60,629 nucleotides of DNA, from positions 1-60,629 of the forward strand of contig JADLAK010000011.1 in assembly GCA_020848275.1 (NCBI GenBank). The letters are read 5' to 3'. Source of the DNA: Planctomycetota bacterium (GTDB lineage Bacteria > Planctomycetota > UBA8742 > UBA2392). A model generated the notes under the pieces. It did not search any database. It was not told the origin of the DNA and saw only the letters and a program-made list of their open reading frames with translations. The position numbers and the translations under genes were made by a program. Numbering within the stretch: the first letter of the stretch is position 1; every line of letters starts with the position of its first letter. Of this stretch, positions 43,229-51,405 are shown in pieces.

Positions 43229-43397
43229 TTAGAGCTTGTTTAAGAAGTCTGAGCCTTGGAAGTGCGCAGCGCCGGGCGAGCAGATCAAGAAGGCCGAACG
43301 ACCGCGTGGCTGGAGGCCACGCAAAGTGAGGCCGACGCAGATGTGCGATGCCCGCCGCAAGCAGTTCCTGGCGAACGGCTTCTTAAACACGCTCTTA
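43229..43397. mobile_element. MITE-like element, 163 bp, 16-bp inverted repeats, TTA target duplication
   Basis: Terminal inverted repeats GAGCTTGTTTAAGAAG (43232-43247) and CTTCTTAAACACGCTC (43379-43394) match at 15 of 16 positions and are flanked by a direct TTA (43229-43231 and 43395-43397). The 131-base interior holds no credible gene. A 3-bp TNA duplication and GAG-starting ends point to IS5-family (IS1031/ISL2-like) transposition in trans; that assignment is inference from end structure. Confidence 0.8.
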
Positions 43398-43405
43398 ATG
43401 CCTGT

Positions 43406-44755
43406 TTACGGTTTGGTGCGGTAGATCGTTCTCGGGAACGGAATGGTTTCACGGACGTGCTCGCAGCCGGTGATCCACTGCACGCAACGCTCCACGCCCA
43501 TGCCAAAGCCGCCGTGCGGCACGCTGCCAAACCGCCGCAAGTCGAGATACCAGTCGATCGTCTCCGGCGGAATCTTGTGTTTAATAACCTGCTCTTCCAG
43601 ATATTTTAGGTCATCGGCACGTTGCCCGCCGCCGATCACCTCGCCCACGCCCTCGGGCGCGATCACGTCGACGCACAGCACGAAGTTCGGGTCCGCGGGG
43701 TCGCGCTTCATGTAGAAGGCTTTGACCTCGCTGGGGTAGCGGTGGATCATCACCGGCCGCTTGTAGTGGATGCCGACGGCGGTTTCGTCCGCCGCACCCA
43801 GGTCGTCGCCCAACCCGTTCTTGAGGATGTCGCCCGACAGTTTGACCAGTTTTTCGTCGCCGCTGGCGGCGAAGTCGGCCTTTAGTTTCTGCAAGACGCC
43901 TTGCATCTCGCCGTAACTGACGCGCGGGAAGCGCTCGGCCACGCGCTCGAGGATGCTGGTGTCGCGCTCGAGGATTTTCAGCTCCTCCTTGCACTTGTCG
44001 AGGGCGCGCGTGACGACGTAGCGGACCTGGTCTTCGGCAAGGTCCATGATGCCGTCGAGTTCGAGGAACGCGACTTCGGGTTCGACCATCCAGAATTCCG
44101 TCAGGTGGCGGCGGGTCTTCGACTTTTCAGCGCGGAACGTCGGGCCGAACACGACGACTTTGCCAAATGCCATCGCGCCGGTTTCGCCGTACAACTGGCC
44201 GCTCTGCGTCAGGTAAGCTTTTTCGTCGAAGTAGGGGACCTCAAACAGCGTGCTGACGCCTTCGCAGCTTGCGGGCGTGAAAATCGGCGCGTCGTAGAGC
44301 ACAAACCCGCGCTGGTAATAAAACTCGCGGATCGCCTGCACGACCTCGCTGCGAACTTTCAAAATTGCGTGGGGAACCTTGCTGCGCACCCACAGATGGC
44401 GGCGGTCCAGCAGCCAGTCGATATTCGGCACGTCCTCCGAAATCTGGATCGGGTAGTCCTTCACGTCCTGCAGCACGTTCAGCTTTTTCACGTGCAGCTC
44501 GACGCCAATGGGCGAGCGGGGCTCGGTCTTCACTTCAGCCGTCACGATGACGCTGGATTCGTTTCCCAGCCCCTTGCCGATATTGAATTCCGCTTCGCTG
44601 ACGTCGTTTTTGCCCATCACGGCCTGCACCGTGCCAGTGCCGTCGCGCACCTGCAGGAACAGGATTTTGCCGCTGCCGCGCCGGTTATAGAGCCAGCCGC
44701 GGACATCGACGATTTCACCGACGTGGTCTTTGAGTTCTCGAATTTCGTAGTGCAT
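43406..44755 (-). CDS. asnS: Asparaginyl-tRNA synthetase
   Basis: The 449-residue class IIb synthetase has an N-terminal OB-fold anticodon domain (VDVRGWLYNRRGSGKILFLQ, VQAVMGKNDV) and a catalytic domain with motif 1 in the IREFYYQRGFVLYDAPIFTP region, motif 2 VFGPTFRAEKSKTRRHLTEF and motif 3 GFGMGVERCVQWITG. FWMVEPE and the SGQLYGET loop favour Asn over Asp. It charges tRNA(Asn) directly. The start is the ATG at 44755; the open frame continues upstream only through the adjacent repeat hairpin. It is divergent from the VWA gene. Confidence 0.95.
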   Translation of the reverse strand: MHYEIRELKDHVGEIVDVRGWLYNRRGSGKILFLQVRDGTGTVQAVMGKNDVSEAEFNIGKGLGNESSVIVTAEVKTEPRSPIGVELHVKKLNVLQDVKDYPIQISEDVPNIDWLLDRRHLWVRSKVPHAILKVRSEVVQAIREFYYQRGFVLYDAPIFTPASCEGVSTLFEVPYFDEKAYLTQSGQLYGETGAMAFGKVVVFGPTFRAEKSKTRRHLTEFWMVEPEVAFLELDGIMDLAEDQVRYVVTRALDKCKEELKILERDTSILERVAERFPRVSYGEMQGVLQKLKADFAASGDEKLVKLSGDILKNGLGDDLGAADETAVGIHYKRPVMIHRYPSEVKAFYMKRDPADPNFVLCVDVIAPEGVGEVIGGGQRADDLKYLEEQVIKHKIPPETIDWYLDLRRFGSVPHGGFGMGVERCVQWITGCEHVRETIPFPRTIYRTKP

Positions 44756-44758
44756 GGG

Positions 44759-44831
44759 TGTCTCGTGGTTCGTATTTCGTGGTTCGTGTTTCGGGTCGAA
44801 CAACCAACCACGAACAACGAACCACCTCGTG
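44759..44831. repeat. Degenerate-repeat hairpin, period 7
   Basis: Left arm (44759-44798) reads GTGGTTC GTATTTC GTGGTTC GTGTTTC; right arm (44801-44831) reads CCAACCA CGAACAA CGAACCA CCTCGTG. Arms are reverse complements. It lies in the divergent asnS / VWA intergenic region and therefore overlaps the promoters or leaders of both genes. Confidence 0.9.
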
Positions 44832-44894
44832 CGGCATCATGCCTGTGCCCTGCCGGGCGGACAAGGCCGCCACAACCCTGCTATATTGAAGGCC

Positions 44895-47375
44895 ATGCTG
44901 GCTTTCGACCTTCAATCGCTCAGCCTCGCGTCGCCGCAGAACCTTACCCTCGCGGCGGCGGGCGGTGTCGCGCTGATATTGCTTGTCGCGGGCCTCAAGT
45001 CGCGGCATCCCGCGGCAGCGCGTTACGGCGCGCTGGTAGTGCGGCTGCTCGTGCTGGCGGCGCTTGGGCTCGCGCTGGCGTCGCCGTCGATTACCGCGCA
45101 AACCGAAGAACGCTTTGCGCCCCAGGGCGTCTGGAATCTTGCCGCGGACGGCAGCGCCGCGACCGTCAGTAATTTCAGCGCGCGCGTGCGCACAGCGTTT
45201 GCCGAGGGCAAACCGCCGTCGCTGATCGAAATCTCCGGCAAGCCGGCCCATGTGCGCGCCGCGGCGGCGATTGTTGAGCCGCTGGAGGTACCCGTGCGCC
45301 TTAAAGAGGAAGCCGTCGCGGGCGATGCGGGCCCGGTGCTGGTTTCCGTCGACGCCCCGGCGCTGCTTTCGCCGGGCGAACCGCTGGCCGCAACGTTGCG
45401 CGGCGCGGGCCGCGGCGGCGACGTGCGATTTTTGGTCGATGGCAAAGAAGTCGCGCGCGAGCCGCTGGACGCCGACGCCCTGGGCTGGCCGCAACTCGCC
45501 CTCGAGCCCGGCCGCCATGACATCGTGGCCGAACTCATGGACGGCGACGACGTGCGCCAGCGCATCGGCCACGTGCTGCGCGTCGACCGCATGCCGCGCC
45601 TGATTGCGCTGGGTATGACCGGCGCCGAATTCGCGCGACTGGAAACCCTCGCGCCGAACTACGAACGCCGCGCGATTGACATCAAGGATTTCAGCAAGGC
45701 CAACCTGCAGGAAGCCGAGGTCGTCGTGCTGCCGATCCTCGCGGGCCTGGACATGACCGACCGCCAGGCCCACGCGCTTATGCAGTTTGCGGCCAACGGC
45801 GGCGGCGTGCTGATTACCGCCGACGGCGCCGAACAAGTCAGCCCCGAGATGCTTCCCAGCGAACTGCGCGAACTCTTGCCCGTGCGGTTGATGCAGCAGC
45901 CGCGCGTGCCGCCGCCCGACCCGCCGGTTAAAGAAGAAATCGGCAAGGCCGAGGTTGCGGCGGTCTCGATCATGTACGTGATCGACCGCAGCACCAGCAT
46001 GGAATCGAAAGTCGGCAAGGCAACGCGCTGGGACATCGCGGTCGAGGCCGTGCGCAAGTCGCTGGAGAAACTCGACGCCTGGGATCGCGCCAGCGTGGTT
46101 GCGTTCACGCTCAAGCGCACCTGGATGCCGCGGCCGCAGGTCGTCGCGCCCTTTGACCGCGAACTGATCGCGCGCGAGTTGCGCGACCTCGAGCCTGACC
46201 ACGAATACGACCCGCGCGGCTACAACACGGATATCTACAAAGCGGTGGAGGAAGGCCTGGACGTGCTGGAGAAAGAACCCAGCGCCGTGAAAATGATGGT
46301 GCTGCTGACCGACGGCGGCGACCGCGACGACGACGGCGGCAAGGCCCGCAATCACCGTGCGCTGGCCGAGCGCGCGATCTCAAAGAAAATCAACATCGTC
46401 ACCTTGGGCATCGGCGACGGCTTCAACGAATCGTCGATGGGTTCGGCGAGCGCGCGCAGGCTGATCAACGACATCGCGACCAAACCCGGGTACGCCTATA
46501 TCGCGCCCGACGCAAAAACCGCCGAGGTCGCGCCCGTGGTGTTCGTGCGCGCCGTCGAGCTTTCCTATGAGGCGTACACCGAAGAAATGCAGCGCCGCGA
46601 ACTCGAAAAGAAAAAACGCGCTGTCGACCAGCCGCAAAAACCGCCGGTAGTCGAGGTCGCCAAGGGCGACTACGCGTTGCAGTGGACGACGGTCGAGCAA
46701 CAGTTGCTTGGCAGTGAGATACCCAAGCCGCCGCCGCGGCTTGCTCAATACGCGCTCACGCGCCTGCGCGAACATTCGGCCAACGCGATCACGCTGGGCG
46801 GCGTCAAGGACGAGCAGCCTGCGCTGCTGACGCTTGGCGGCTACGCGCTGGGCCGCGTGGCGTTCTGGGCCAGCGGGCTTGACGATGAAAGCCTCGGCGG
46901 CGTAGGCCAGTGGAAGGACTTCCCGCGCTTTTACGCGCAGCTTGTGCGCTGGTTGCAGCCGCGCAACGAGCCCGACCCGCGCCTGATTTCAGGCGCGACG
47001 CGTGCGGGCATCGGTTTAATAGACCCCATCGAGGGTGCGCAGTACGTGTTGCGCCGCGACGGCGTCGAGTCGTCGCTGGAGCTGGAGAACGGCGAACTTC
47101 GCGCGCGTGAAGGCACGCTGCCCGACGGCGCTGCCGAAATCATCGAACGCATGGGCAGCGAAGAACGCCACATCGGCGACGTTTTCATCACCGAGCGCCC
47201 TGCAGCGGCGAGTGTCGCGCGCGTGCTGGACGAAATCAAACCCGCCGCGGACCTCGCTGAGTTGCCGCCGATTGTGCGCACCACGCGCCGCGAGGCGCTT
47301 GAACCGCTGATGGCGCTGCTGATCGCCGCACTGGCGCTGATGCCGATTGAGAGATTTGTCAGAAGAAGGAGCTAA
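44895..47375 (+). CDS. Large membrane VWA-domain protein
   Basis: This 826-residue protein has two hydrophobic segments at the N-terminus (LTLAAAGGVALILLVAGL, ALVVRLLVLAALGLALA) and one near the C-terminus (ALMALLIAALALMPI), like BatA-type and planctomycete GATase-VWA membrane proteins. A flavodoxin/GATase-like region (about 225-330, AEVVVLPILAGLDMT) precedes the VWA domain (about 355-555), whose MIDAS is YVIDRSTSMESKVGK, with NTDIYKAVEEG and MMVLLTDGGDRDDDGG. A second beta/alpha region follows to 800. It would sit in the membrane with the VWA domain on one face; its ligand is unknown. The ATG follows GAAGG closely. Confidence 0.82.
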   Translation: MLAFDLQSLSLASPQNLTLAAAGGVALILLVAGLKSRHPAAARYGALVVRLLVLAALGLALASPSITAQTEERFAPQGVWNLAADGSAATVSNFSARVRTAFAEGKPPSLIEISGKPAHVRAAAAIVEPLEVPVRLKEEAVAGDAGPVLVSVDAPALLSPGEPLAATLRGAGRGGDVRFLVDGKEVAREPLDADALGWPQLALEPGRHDIVAELMDGDDVRQRIGHVLRVDRMPRLIALGMTGAEFARLETLAPNYERRAIDIKDFSKANLQEAEVVVLPILAGLDMTDRQAHALMQFAANGGGVLITADGAEQVSPEMLPSELRELLPVRLMQQPRVPPPDPPVKEEIGKAEVAAVSIMYVIDRSTSMESKVGKATRWDIAVEAVRKSLEKLDAWDRASVVAFTLKRTWMPRPQVVAPFDRELIARELRDLEPDHEYDPRGYNTDIYKAVEEGLDVLEKEPSAVKMMVLLTDGGDRDDDGGKARNHRALAERAISKKINIVTLGIGDGFNESSMGSASARRLINDIATKPGYAYIAPDAKTAEVAPVVFVRAVELSYEAYTEEMQRRELEKKKRAVDQPQKPPVVEVAKGDYALQWTTVEQQLLGSEIPKPPPRLAQYALTRLREHSANAITLGGVKDEQPALLTLGGYALGRVAFWASGLDDESLGGVGQWKDFPRFYAQLVRWLQPRNEPDPRLISGATRAGIGLIDPIEGAQYVLRRDGVESSLELENGELRAREGTLPDGAAEIIERMGSEERHIGDVFITERPAAASVARVLDEIKPAADLAELPPIVRTTRREALEPLMALLIAALALMPIERFVRRRS

Positions 47376-47381
47376 AACAGC

Positions 47382-47451
47382 GGTTTTAGGTTCTAGGTTT
47401 TAGGTGTTAGGGAAATGCTTTCCCAAAACCTGGCACCTGGAAACTATAACC
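47382..47451. repeat. Degenerate-repeat hairpin, period 7
   Basis: Left arm (47382-47414) reads GGTTTTA GGTTCTA GGTTTTA GGTGTTA GGG; right arm (47419-47451) reads CAAAACC TGGCACC TGGAAAC TATAACC. Arms are imperfect reverse complements with a 4-base centre. It lies between the VWA and pdxA genes on the same strand and replaces a normal ribosome-binding site for pdxA. Confidence 0.9.
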
Positions 47452-47460
47452 TGTCCCACC

Positions 47461-48525
47461 GTGACCCATCTTGATCCCATCCTCATTACCAGCGGCGATC
47501 CCGCCGGCATCGGCCCCGAAGTCACCCACAAGGCCGTGATGAAGCTGATGCGCGGCGAAATCCTGCGGCGCCGCCCGGTCGTTGTGATTGGCGACGCGCA
47601 CCTCTACGCACGCCACCTTTCGCGCCATGAGGACATGCACCATTATTTCATTCTCCCCGTCGATGAATTCATGGAGAACGGCGAGAGCTATATTTCCGAG
47701 GCGCACCCGCGCAAACACGGCCTCTGGCGTCCGCTTTTCATCGATTGCGGTCACCGCGAGCCAAAGCGCGTCAAACTTGGCGCGCCATCGCGCGAGGCCG
47801 GCGGCCGCGCGGTCGTTTACCTCGGCGTGGCGATCCAGATGATCTCGCTTGGCCTGTCGCTGACGGTTTGCACGGCGCCGATCTGCAAGGCGGCGGCGGT
47901 CAAGGCGGGTTTCGAGCATCCCGGCCAGACGGAACTTTTCGGCGAAGTGTTCGGCAACCCCGATGCGATCATGATGCTCGTCGGCGGCGGCCTGCGCGTT
48001 GCGCTGGTGACCATTCACGAGCCGATAAAACGCCTGCCCAGGCTGATCAAGCGCAAGCGCGTGTTTAATACCATCAAGACGGTGGCTGCATCGCTGATTC
48101 TTGATTTTGGCATTCGCAACCCGCGCATCGCCGTTTGCGGCTTCAACCCGCACGCGGGCGAGGACGGCGAGTTCGGCAACGAAGAACGCCGCTCGATCAC
48201 GCCCGCGATTAAACTGGCGCGCAAGCTCGGCATCGACGCCGTTGGCCCGTTTGCGGCCGACAGTTTGTTTGGCCGCGCAACCGGGTACGACGCGGTGATC
48301 GCGATGTATCACGACCAGGGGCTGGCGCCCTTTAAGACCGCCGCGTTTGACAGCGGCGTGAACGTGACGCTTGGCCTGCCGATCATCCGCACCGCGCCCG
48401 ACCACGGCACGGCCTTTGACATCGTGGGCAAACACGTGGCGAACCCCGGAGCGATGCTGGCCGCGATTGAACTCTGCCACGAACTCTCGGAACGCCGCGC
48501 CAAAACCGAACCCGTGAGTGTTTAA
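47461..48525 (+). CDS. pdxA: 4-hydroxythreonine-4-phosphate dehydrogenase
   Basis: The 354-residue enzyme catalyses an NAD-dependent oxidation in pyridoxal phosphate synthesis. Motifs: ITSGDPAGIGPEVTHKA (N-terminal nucleotide/substrate loop), EHPGQTELFGEVFG (metal His), FNPHAGEDGEFGNEE (second metal His), AMYHDQGLAPFKTAAFDSGV (third metal His and Lys) and RTAPDHGTAFDI. I chose the GTG at 47461; the ATG at 47404 would read through the repeat hairpin and is unlikely. No clear ribosome-binding site is seen because the hairpin arm abuts the start. Confidence 0.93.
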   Translation: MTHLDPILITSGDPAGIGPEVTHKAVMKLMRGEILRRRPVVVIGDAHLYARHLSRHEDMHHYFILPVDEFMENGESYISEAHPRKHGLWRPLFIDCGHREPKRVKLGAPSREAGGRAVVYLGVAIQMISLGLSLTVCTAPICKAAAVKAGFEHPGQTELFGEVFGNPDAIMMLVGGGLRVALVTIHEPIKRLPRLIKRKRVFNTIKTVAASLILDFGIRNPRIAVCGFNPHAGEDGEFGNEERRSITPAIKLARKLGIDAVGPFAADSLFGRATGYDAVIAMYHDQGLAPFKTAAFDSGVNVTLGLPIIRTAPDHGTAFDIVGKHVANPGAMLAAIELCHELSERRAKTEPVSV

Positions 48526-48540
48526 ACTTCTTTTTTTTGT

Positions 48541-48688
48541 CCACGGAAAACACGGAAGGCACGGAGAACGGCAACTACGTAATCCACAGATTACGCAGAT
48601 TGACGCAGGTGTTTTGTCTATGGGTATCTGCACTATCTGTGGATTGCTTTGTCTTCGCCTTTTTCCGTGTCCTCCGTGTTTTCCGTGG
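48541..48688. repeat. Nested degenerate-repeat hairpins, period 9
   Basis: Outer arms 48541-48571 (CACGGAAAA CACGGAAGG CACGGAGAA) and 48659-48688 (TTTCCGTG TCCTCCGTG TTTTCCGTG) are reverse complements. Inside, a second pair 48581-48609 (CCACAGATT ACGCAGATT GACGCAGG) and 48625-48645 (TATCTGCAC TATCTGTGG) forms an inner hairpin. A further arm-like run (TTGCGTATTCGCGCCTTCGCG, partly) at 48707-48730 lacks a partner nearby. It lies between convergent pdxA and DinB genes. Confidence 0.9.
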
Positions 48689-48741
48689 AAAATGCTGTTG
48701 CAGTTCTTTGCGTATTCGCGCCTTCGCGTGAGATGTTTTTC

Positions 48742-49209
48742 CTACCGCGTGCGCCAGAGTCTCCGGGCGACGGCGATCTGGGCGCTGTGCCAGCATTCGT
48801 GGCGGGCGCAGGCGCGCACGAATTCGTGAATCGGCTGGCCGTTGCCAAGCACGTCGTTGACGGCGCTGTCGGGCAGTTCGGCGACCGCGGCGCGCAAGTC
48901 CGCGTGCGTGCGTTCCAGCGCGCCCAGACAGACCTTGAGCGTCAGCAAGCCCTGAGCATCCGGTTCAGCCGGTTTTGCGGGCCGCCGGCGAATCATTGCG
49001 GCGTAGAACGCGTTGCAATGCGCCATGTGCGCGAGATACCAGAGCACCGTGCCGGGCGGCGGCAAGCCCTCTTCGCGTTCTTCCTTGGCGTAGGCGGCGT
49101 GCTGGAAGGCGGCCTCGTCCTCGCGCAGGTCCTTGATCGCGCCGGTGACGCTCTCCCAGCGGTGACTCCAGGTGTCATCGAGCAGCGCAAGCATGTCGGC
49201 GGTCGTCAT
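48742..49209 (-). CDS. DinB-family protein
   Basis: The 155-residue protein is a four-helix DinB-like protein. Candidate metal ligands are the His of LWYLAHMAHCNAFY in helix 2 and the His residues of RACARHECWHSAQIAVARRL in the last helix, giving the usual three-His layout. Many such proteins are thiol-dependent metalloenzymes (bacillithiol or mycothiol transferase type), others are only stress induced. No function can be picked. The start is the ATG at 49209; the open frame upstream runs through the repeat hairpin at 49263 and is not used. Confidence 0.8.
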   Translation of the reverse strand: MTTADMLALLDDTWSHRWESVTGAIKDLREDEAAFQHAAYAKEEREEGLPPPGTVLWYLAHMAHCNAFYAAMIRRRPAKPAEPDAQGLLTLKVCLGALERTHADLRAAVAELPDSAVNDVLGNGQPIHEFVRACARHECWHSAQIAVARRLWRTR

Positions 49210-49262
49210 GCCAAGCGATGTTACTTTTTTGAGCGTGGGAAGGACAAAGTGGTAAAGGCATT

Positions 49263-49322
49263 TCTCGCGGAGCACGCGGAGCGCTTCAAGCAGATTTGTC
49301 GCTCTGCGAATTCTGCGAGAGC
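49263..49322. repeat. Degenerate-repeat hairpin, period about 9
   Basis: Left arm (49263-49291) TCTCGCGGAGCACGCGGAGC and right arm (49298-49322) GTCGCTCTGCGAATTCTGCG are imperfect reverse complements (16 of 21 core positions). It lies in the 216-base divergent gap between DinB and thiC. I found no TPP riboswitch in this gap. Confidence 0.7.
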
Positions 49323-49425
49323 TGCAGTCGCCTTTGCTGCCCGGATGGCCTTCCCCACGCTGGCAGTTGCCCACTGGCGGCGATTTGGACGCGACGTATC
49401 CTTTTTGCCCCCAAGAGGGTCCACC

Positions 49426-51027
49426 ATGCCTACGCAGCTACAGTCGGCCCGTGCCGGCAAAATCACCGATGAAATGGCCCACGTCGCGCGCGAGGAAGAA
49501 CTGACGCCGGTCGAAGTCCGCGATCTCGTCGCAGGCGGCCAGCTCGTCATTCCCAAGAACATCAACCACAACTTCCCGCCGCGCGCCATTGGCTCGCGAA
49601 CCAAGACCAAGGTCAACGCCAACATCGGCATTTCGTCCGATCACGGCTCGCTCGACGAAGAACTCAAGAAGCTCGAAGTCAGCATCAAATATGGCAGCGA
49701 CAGCGTGATGGATTTGAGCAGCGGCTACCAAGACCTCGACCACATCCGCACCAGCATCATCAAGAATTCCAGCATCATGGTCGGCACCGTGCCGATTTAC
49801 GGCGCGATGTCGGACAACATTTTAAAAGGCGGCAGCTTTAGTGACTTCACGGGGCGCAGACTTCTGGACGAGATTGAGAAACAAGGACAACAGGGCGTTG
49901 ACTACATCACGGTCCACTGCGGCATCACCCGCCAGACTCTTAAGTATGTCGATGGCCGTCAGCGCATCGTCGGCATCGTCAGCAAGGGCGGCAGCGTCCA
50001 TGCGGCGTGGATGCGCGCCACCGGCAAAGAAAACCCGCTCTTCGAGTTCTACGACGAGCTGTGCGAGATCGCCGCACGCTACGACATGACCTTCTCGCTG
50101 GGCGACAGCCTGCGTCCCGGCGGAACCGGCGACGCGACTGACGCCGCGCAGATCCAGGAACTGTTGATTTTGGGCGAACTCGTCAAACGCGCGTGGGACA
50201 AGGGCGTGCAGGTGATGGTCGAGGGCCCAGGCCACGTGCCGATCAACCAGATCGCCGCCAACGTGCTGCTGCAAAAGCGCCTCTGCCACGGTGCGCCGTT
50301 CTACGTGCTTGGCCCGCTCACCATCGACACCGGCGCGGGCTACGACCACATCACCGGCGCCATTGGCGGCGCGGTTGCGAGCGCCGCGGGCGCGGACATG
50401 TTGTGCTACGTGACGCCGGCTGAACATCTGCGTCTGCCTGACGCCGACGACGTGCGCCAGGGCGTGATTGCGACGCGCATCGCCGCGCAGTCGGGCGACC
50501 TCGGCAAGGGCATTCCCTACGCCAAGCGCATCAACGACAAGATGAGTGCCGCGCGCAAGAAGCTCGATTGGGAGACGATGTTCGCCTGCGCGATCGACCC
50601 GATCGAGGCGCGGCGCTTCCGCCAGACCAGCGAAGATTACGACAGCGATGTCTGCACGATGTGCGGCGACCTGTGCGCCGTGCGCATGGATAATTTCACG
50701 GACCTCGGCAAGGGCCGCGCGCCCGCCGACCTGTCGAAGATGCCCATGAGCAAGGACCGCGACGCCCTGCGCGAAAAGAAATCGCGCAAGGCCGCGACGC
50801 TGGCCGCCAAGAAAGCGCAGGAAGGCTTCTTTGACGACAACGGCGTGTGGCAAGCGGCAGGTACAGAGCCCCGAGCGTCAGCGAGCGGGCCCGCTTTAAC
50901 AGAACGTGACTCGGCTTCTGAAGCCTCTTCGACCGTAAACACAGGCGGGAGGCGTGAGTCGGGAGCAAAAGCGGCGCCCAGCGCCGCCGCCGCACCCCGC
51001 GACAAAGTCCTCCGCGATCGGGAGTAA
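49426..51027 (+). CDS. thiC: Phosphomethylpyrimidine synthase (HMP-P synthase)
   Basis: The 533-residue radical-SAM enzyme converts aminoimidazole ribotide to the thiamine pyrimidine. Seen: VIPKNINHNFPPRAIGSRT, NANIGISSDHG, GSDSVMDLSSGYQDLDHIR, DYITVHCGITRQTL, the long MTFSLGDSLRPGGTGDATDA segment, EGPGHVPINQIAANV, and the cluster motif CTMCGDLC (Cys410, 413, 417). This is the shorter bacterial type, without the extra N-terminal domain. Residues about 480-533 are a low-complexity Ala/Arg/Ser/Glu-rich tail that reads through a repeat-like region and is not part of the usual protein. No TPP riboswitch precedes it. Confidence 0.94.
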   Translation: MPTQLQSARAGKITDEMAHVAREEELTPVEVRDLVAGGQLVIPKNINHNFPPRAIGSRTKTKVNANIGISSDHGSLDEELKKLEVSIKYGSDSVMDLSSGYQDLDHIRTSIIKNSSIMVGTVPIYGAMSDNILKGGSFSDFTGRRLLDEIEKQGQQGVDYITVHCGITRQTLKYVDGRQRIVGIVSKGGSVHAAWMRATGKENPLFEFYDELCEIAARYDMTFSLGDSLRPGGTGDATDAAQIQELLILGELVKRAWDKGVQVMVEGPGHVPINQIAANVLLQKRLCHGAPFYVLGPLTIDTGAGYDHITGAIGGAVASAAGADMLCYVTPAEHLRLPDADDVRQGVIATRIAAQSGDLGKGIPYAKRINDKMSAARKKLDWETMFACAIDPIEARRFRQTSEDYDSDVCTMCGDLCAVRMDNFTDLGKGRAPADLSKMPMSKDRDALREKKSRKAATLAAKKAQEGFFDDNGVWQAAGTEPRASASGPALTERDSASEASSTVNTGGRRESGAKAAPSAAAAPRDKVLRDRE

Positions 51028-51057
51028 TGAGAGCCGCGCGCGCAAGCAAGCGGCCTC
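50866..51057. repeat. Repeat-like hairpins within and after the thiC 3' end
   Basis: GAGCCCCGAGCGTCAGCGAG (from 50866) resembles palindromic repeats I recall from planctomycete genomes (CCCCGAGCGTCAGCGAGGGG type). A second palindrome, GAGCCGCGCG (51031-51040) with CGGCCTC (51051-51057), follows the stop. Together they replace the expected conserved end of thiC by unrelated sequence. The family link is from memory and unverified. Confidence 0.55.
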
Positions 51058-51079
51058 GTTTGTGACGGGGAACTGCAAA

Positions 51080-51110
51080 ACGCAACGCGAAGGCGCGAAG
51101 GACGCGAAGA
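51080..51110. repeat. Single-arm degenerate repeat, period 8-9
   Basis: CGCAACGCGAAGGCGCGAAG then GACGCGAAGAC, drifting copies of ACGCGAAGG with no complementary arm nearby. It abuts the HicB-like start codon and supplies its only ribosome-binding-site-like bases (GAAG). Confidence 0.6.
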
Positions 51111-51111
51111 C

Positions 51112-51327
51112 ATGCTCAGCTATGTCGTGATCTTCGAGAAGGGAACCCGCAATTGGTCGGCGTACGTGCCCGACCTTCCGGGATGTGTTGCGACTGGCAA
51201 AACCCGCAAAGCTGTTGAAAAAGCCATCCGCGAAGCGATTGAATTTCACATCGAAGGTTTGACGGCCGAAGGCATGAAGGTGCCTCGTCCAGCCGTCGAA
51301 GCCGGCACCATCAACGTCGCCGCATAA
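51112..51327 (+). CDS. HicB-like protein, orphan
   Basis: The 71-residue protein is a HicB-type antitoxin fold: FEKGTRNWSAYVPDLPGCVA (RNase H-like sheet), TGKTRKAVEKAIREAIEFHI (helix) and EGLTAEGMKVPRPAVEAG. It lacks the extra C-terminal DNA-binding domain of longer HicB proteins. No hicA toxin gene (about 60 residues, double-stranded RNA-binding fold) lies beside it on either strand. Stand-alone HicB-like proteins are frequent in many phyla and may act without a toxin. It follows the thiC 3' repeat region. Confidence 0.8.
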   Translation: MLSYVVIFEKGTRNWSAYVPDLPGCVATGKTRKAVEKAIREAIEFHIEGLTAEGMKVPRPAVEAGTINVAA

Positions 51328-51405
51328 CCAAGGCCCATCGAGCCGACAAAACTGAGCCCACGCCGTCTTCGTTTTGCCACGAACCAATCTCCCCGGGGTG
51401 ACAGA

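Noticed and set aside
43236..43609. Two short open frames across the MITE-like element
   Set aside because: They start inside the inverted repeat, run out into the asnS antisense strand and have no protein-like features.
44715..46355. A 546-codon minus-strand open frame opposite the VWA gene
   Set aside because: Shadow of the real plus-strand VWA gene; Arg/His-rich, with no motif.
49210..49425. TPP riboswitch before thiC
   Set aside because: I looked for the CTGAGA and the GAACCTGATCTGG-type elements and found neither; only a repeat hairpin is present.
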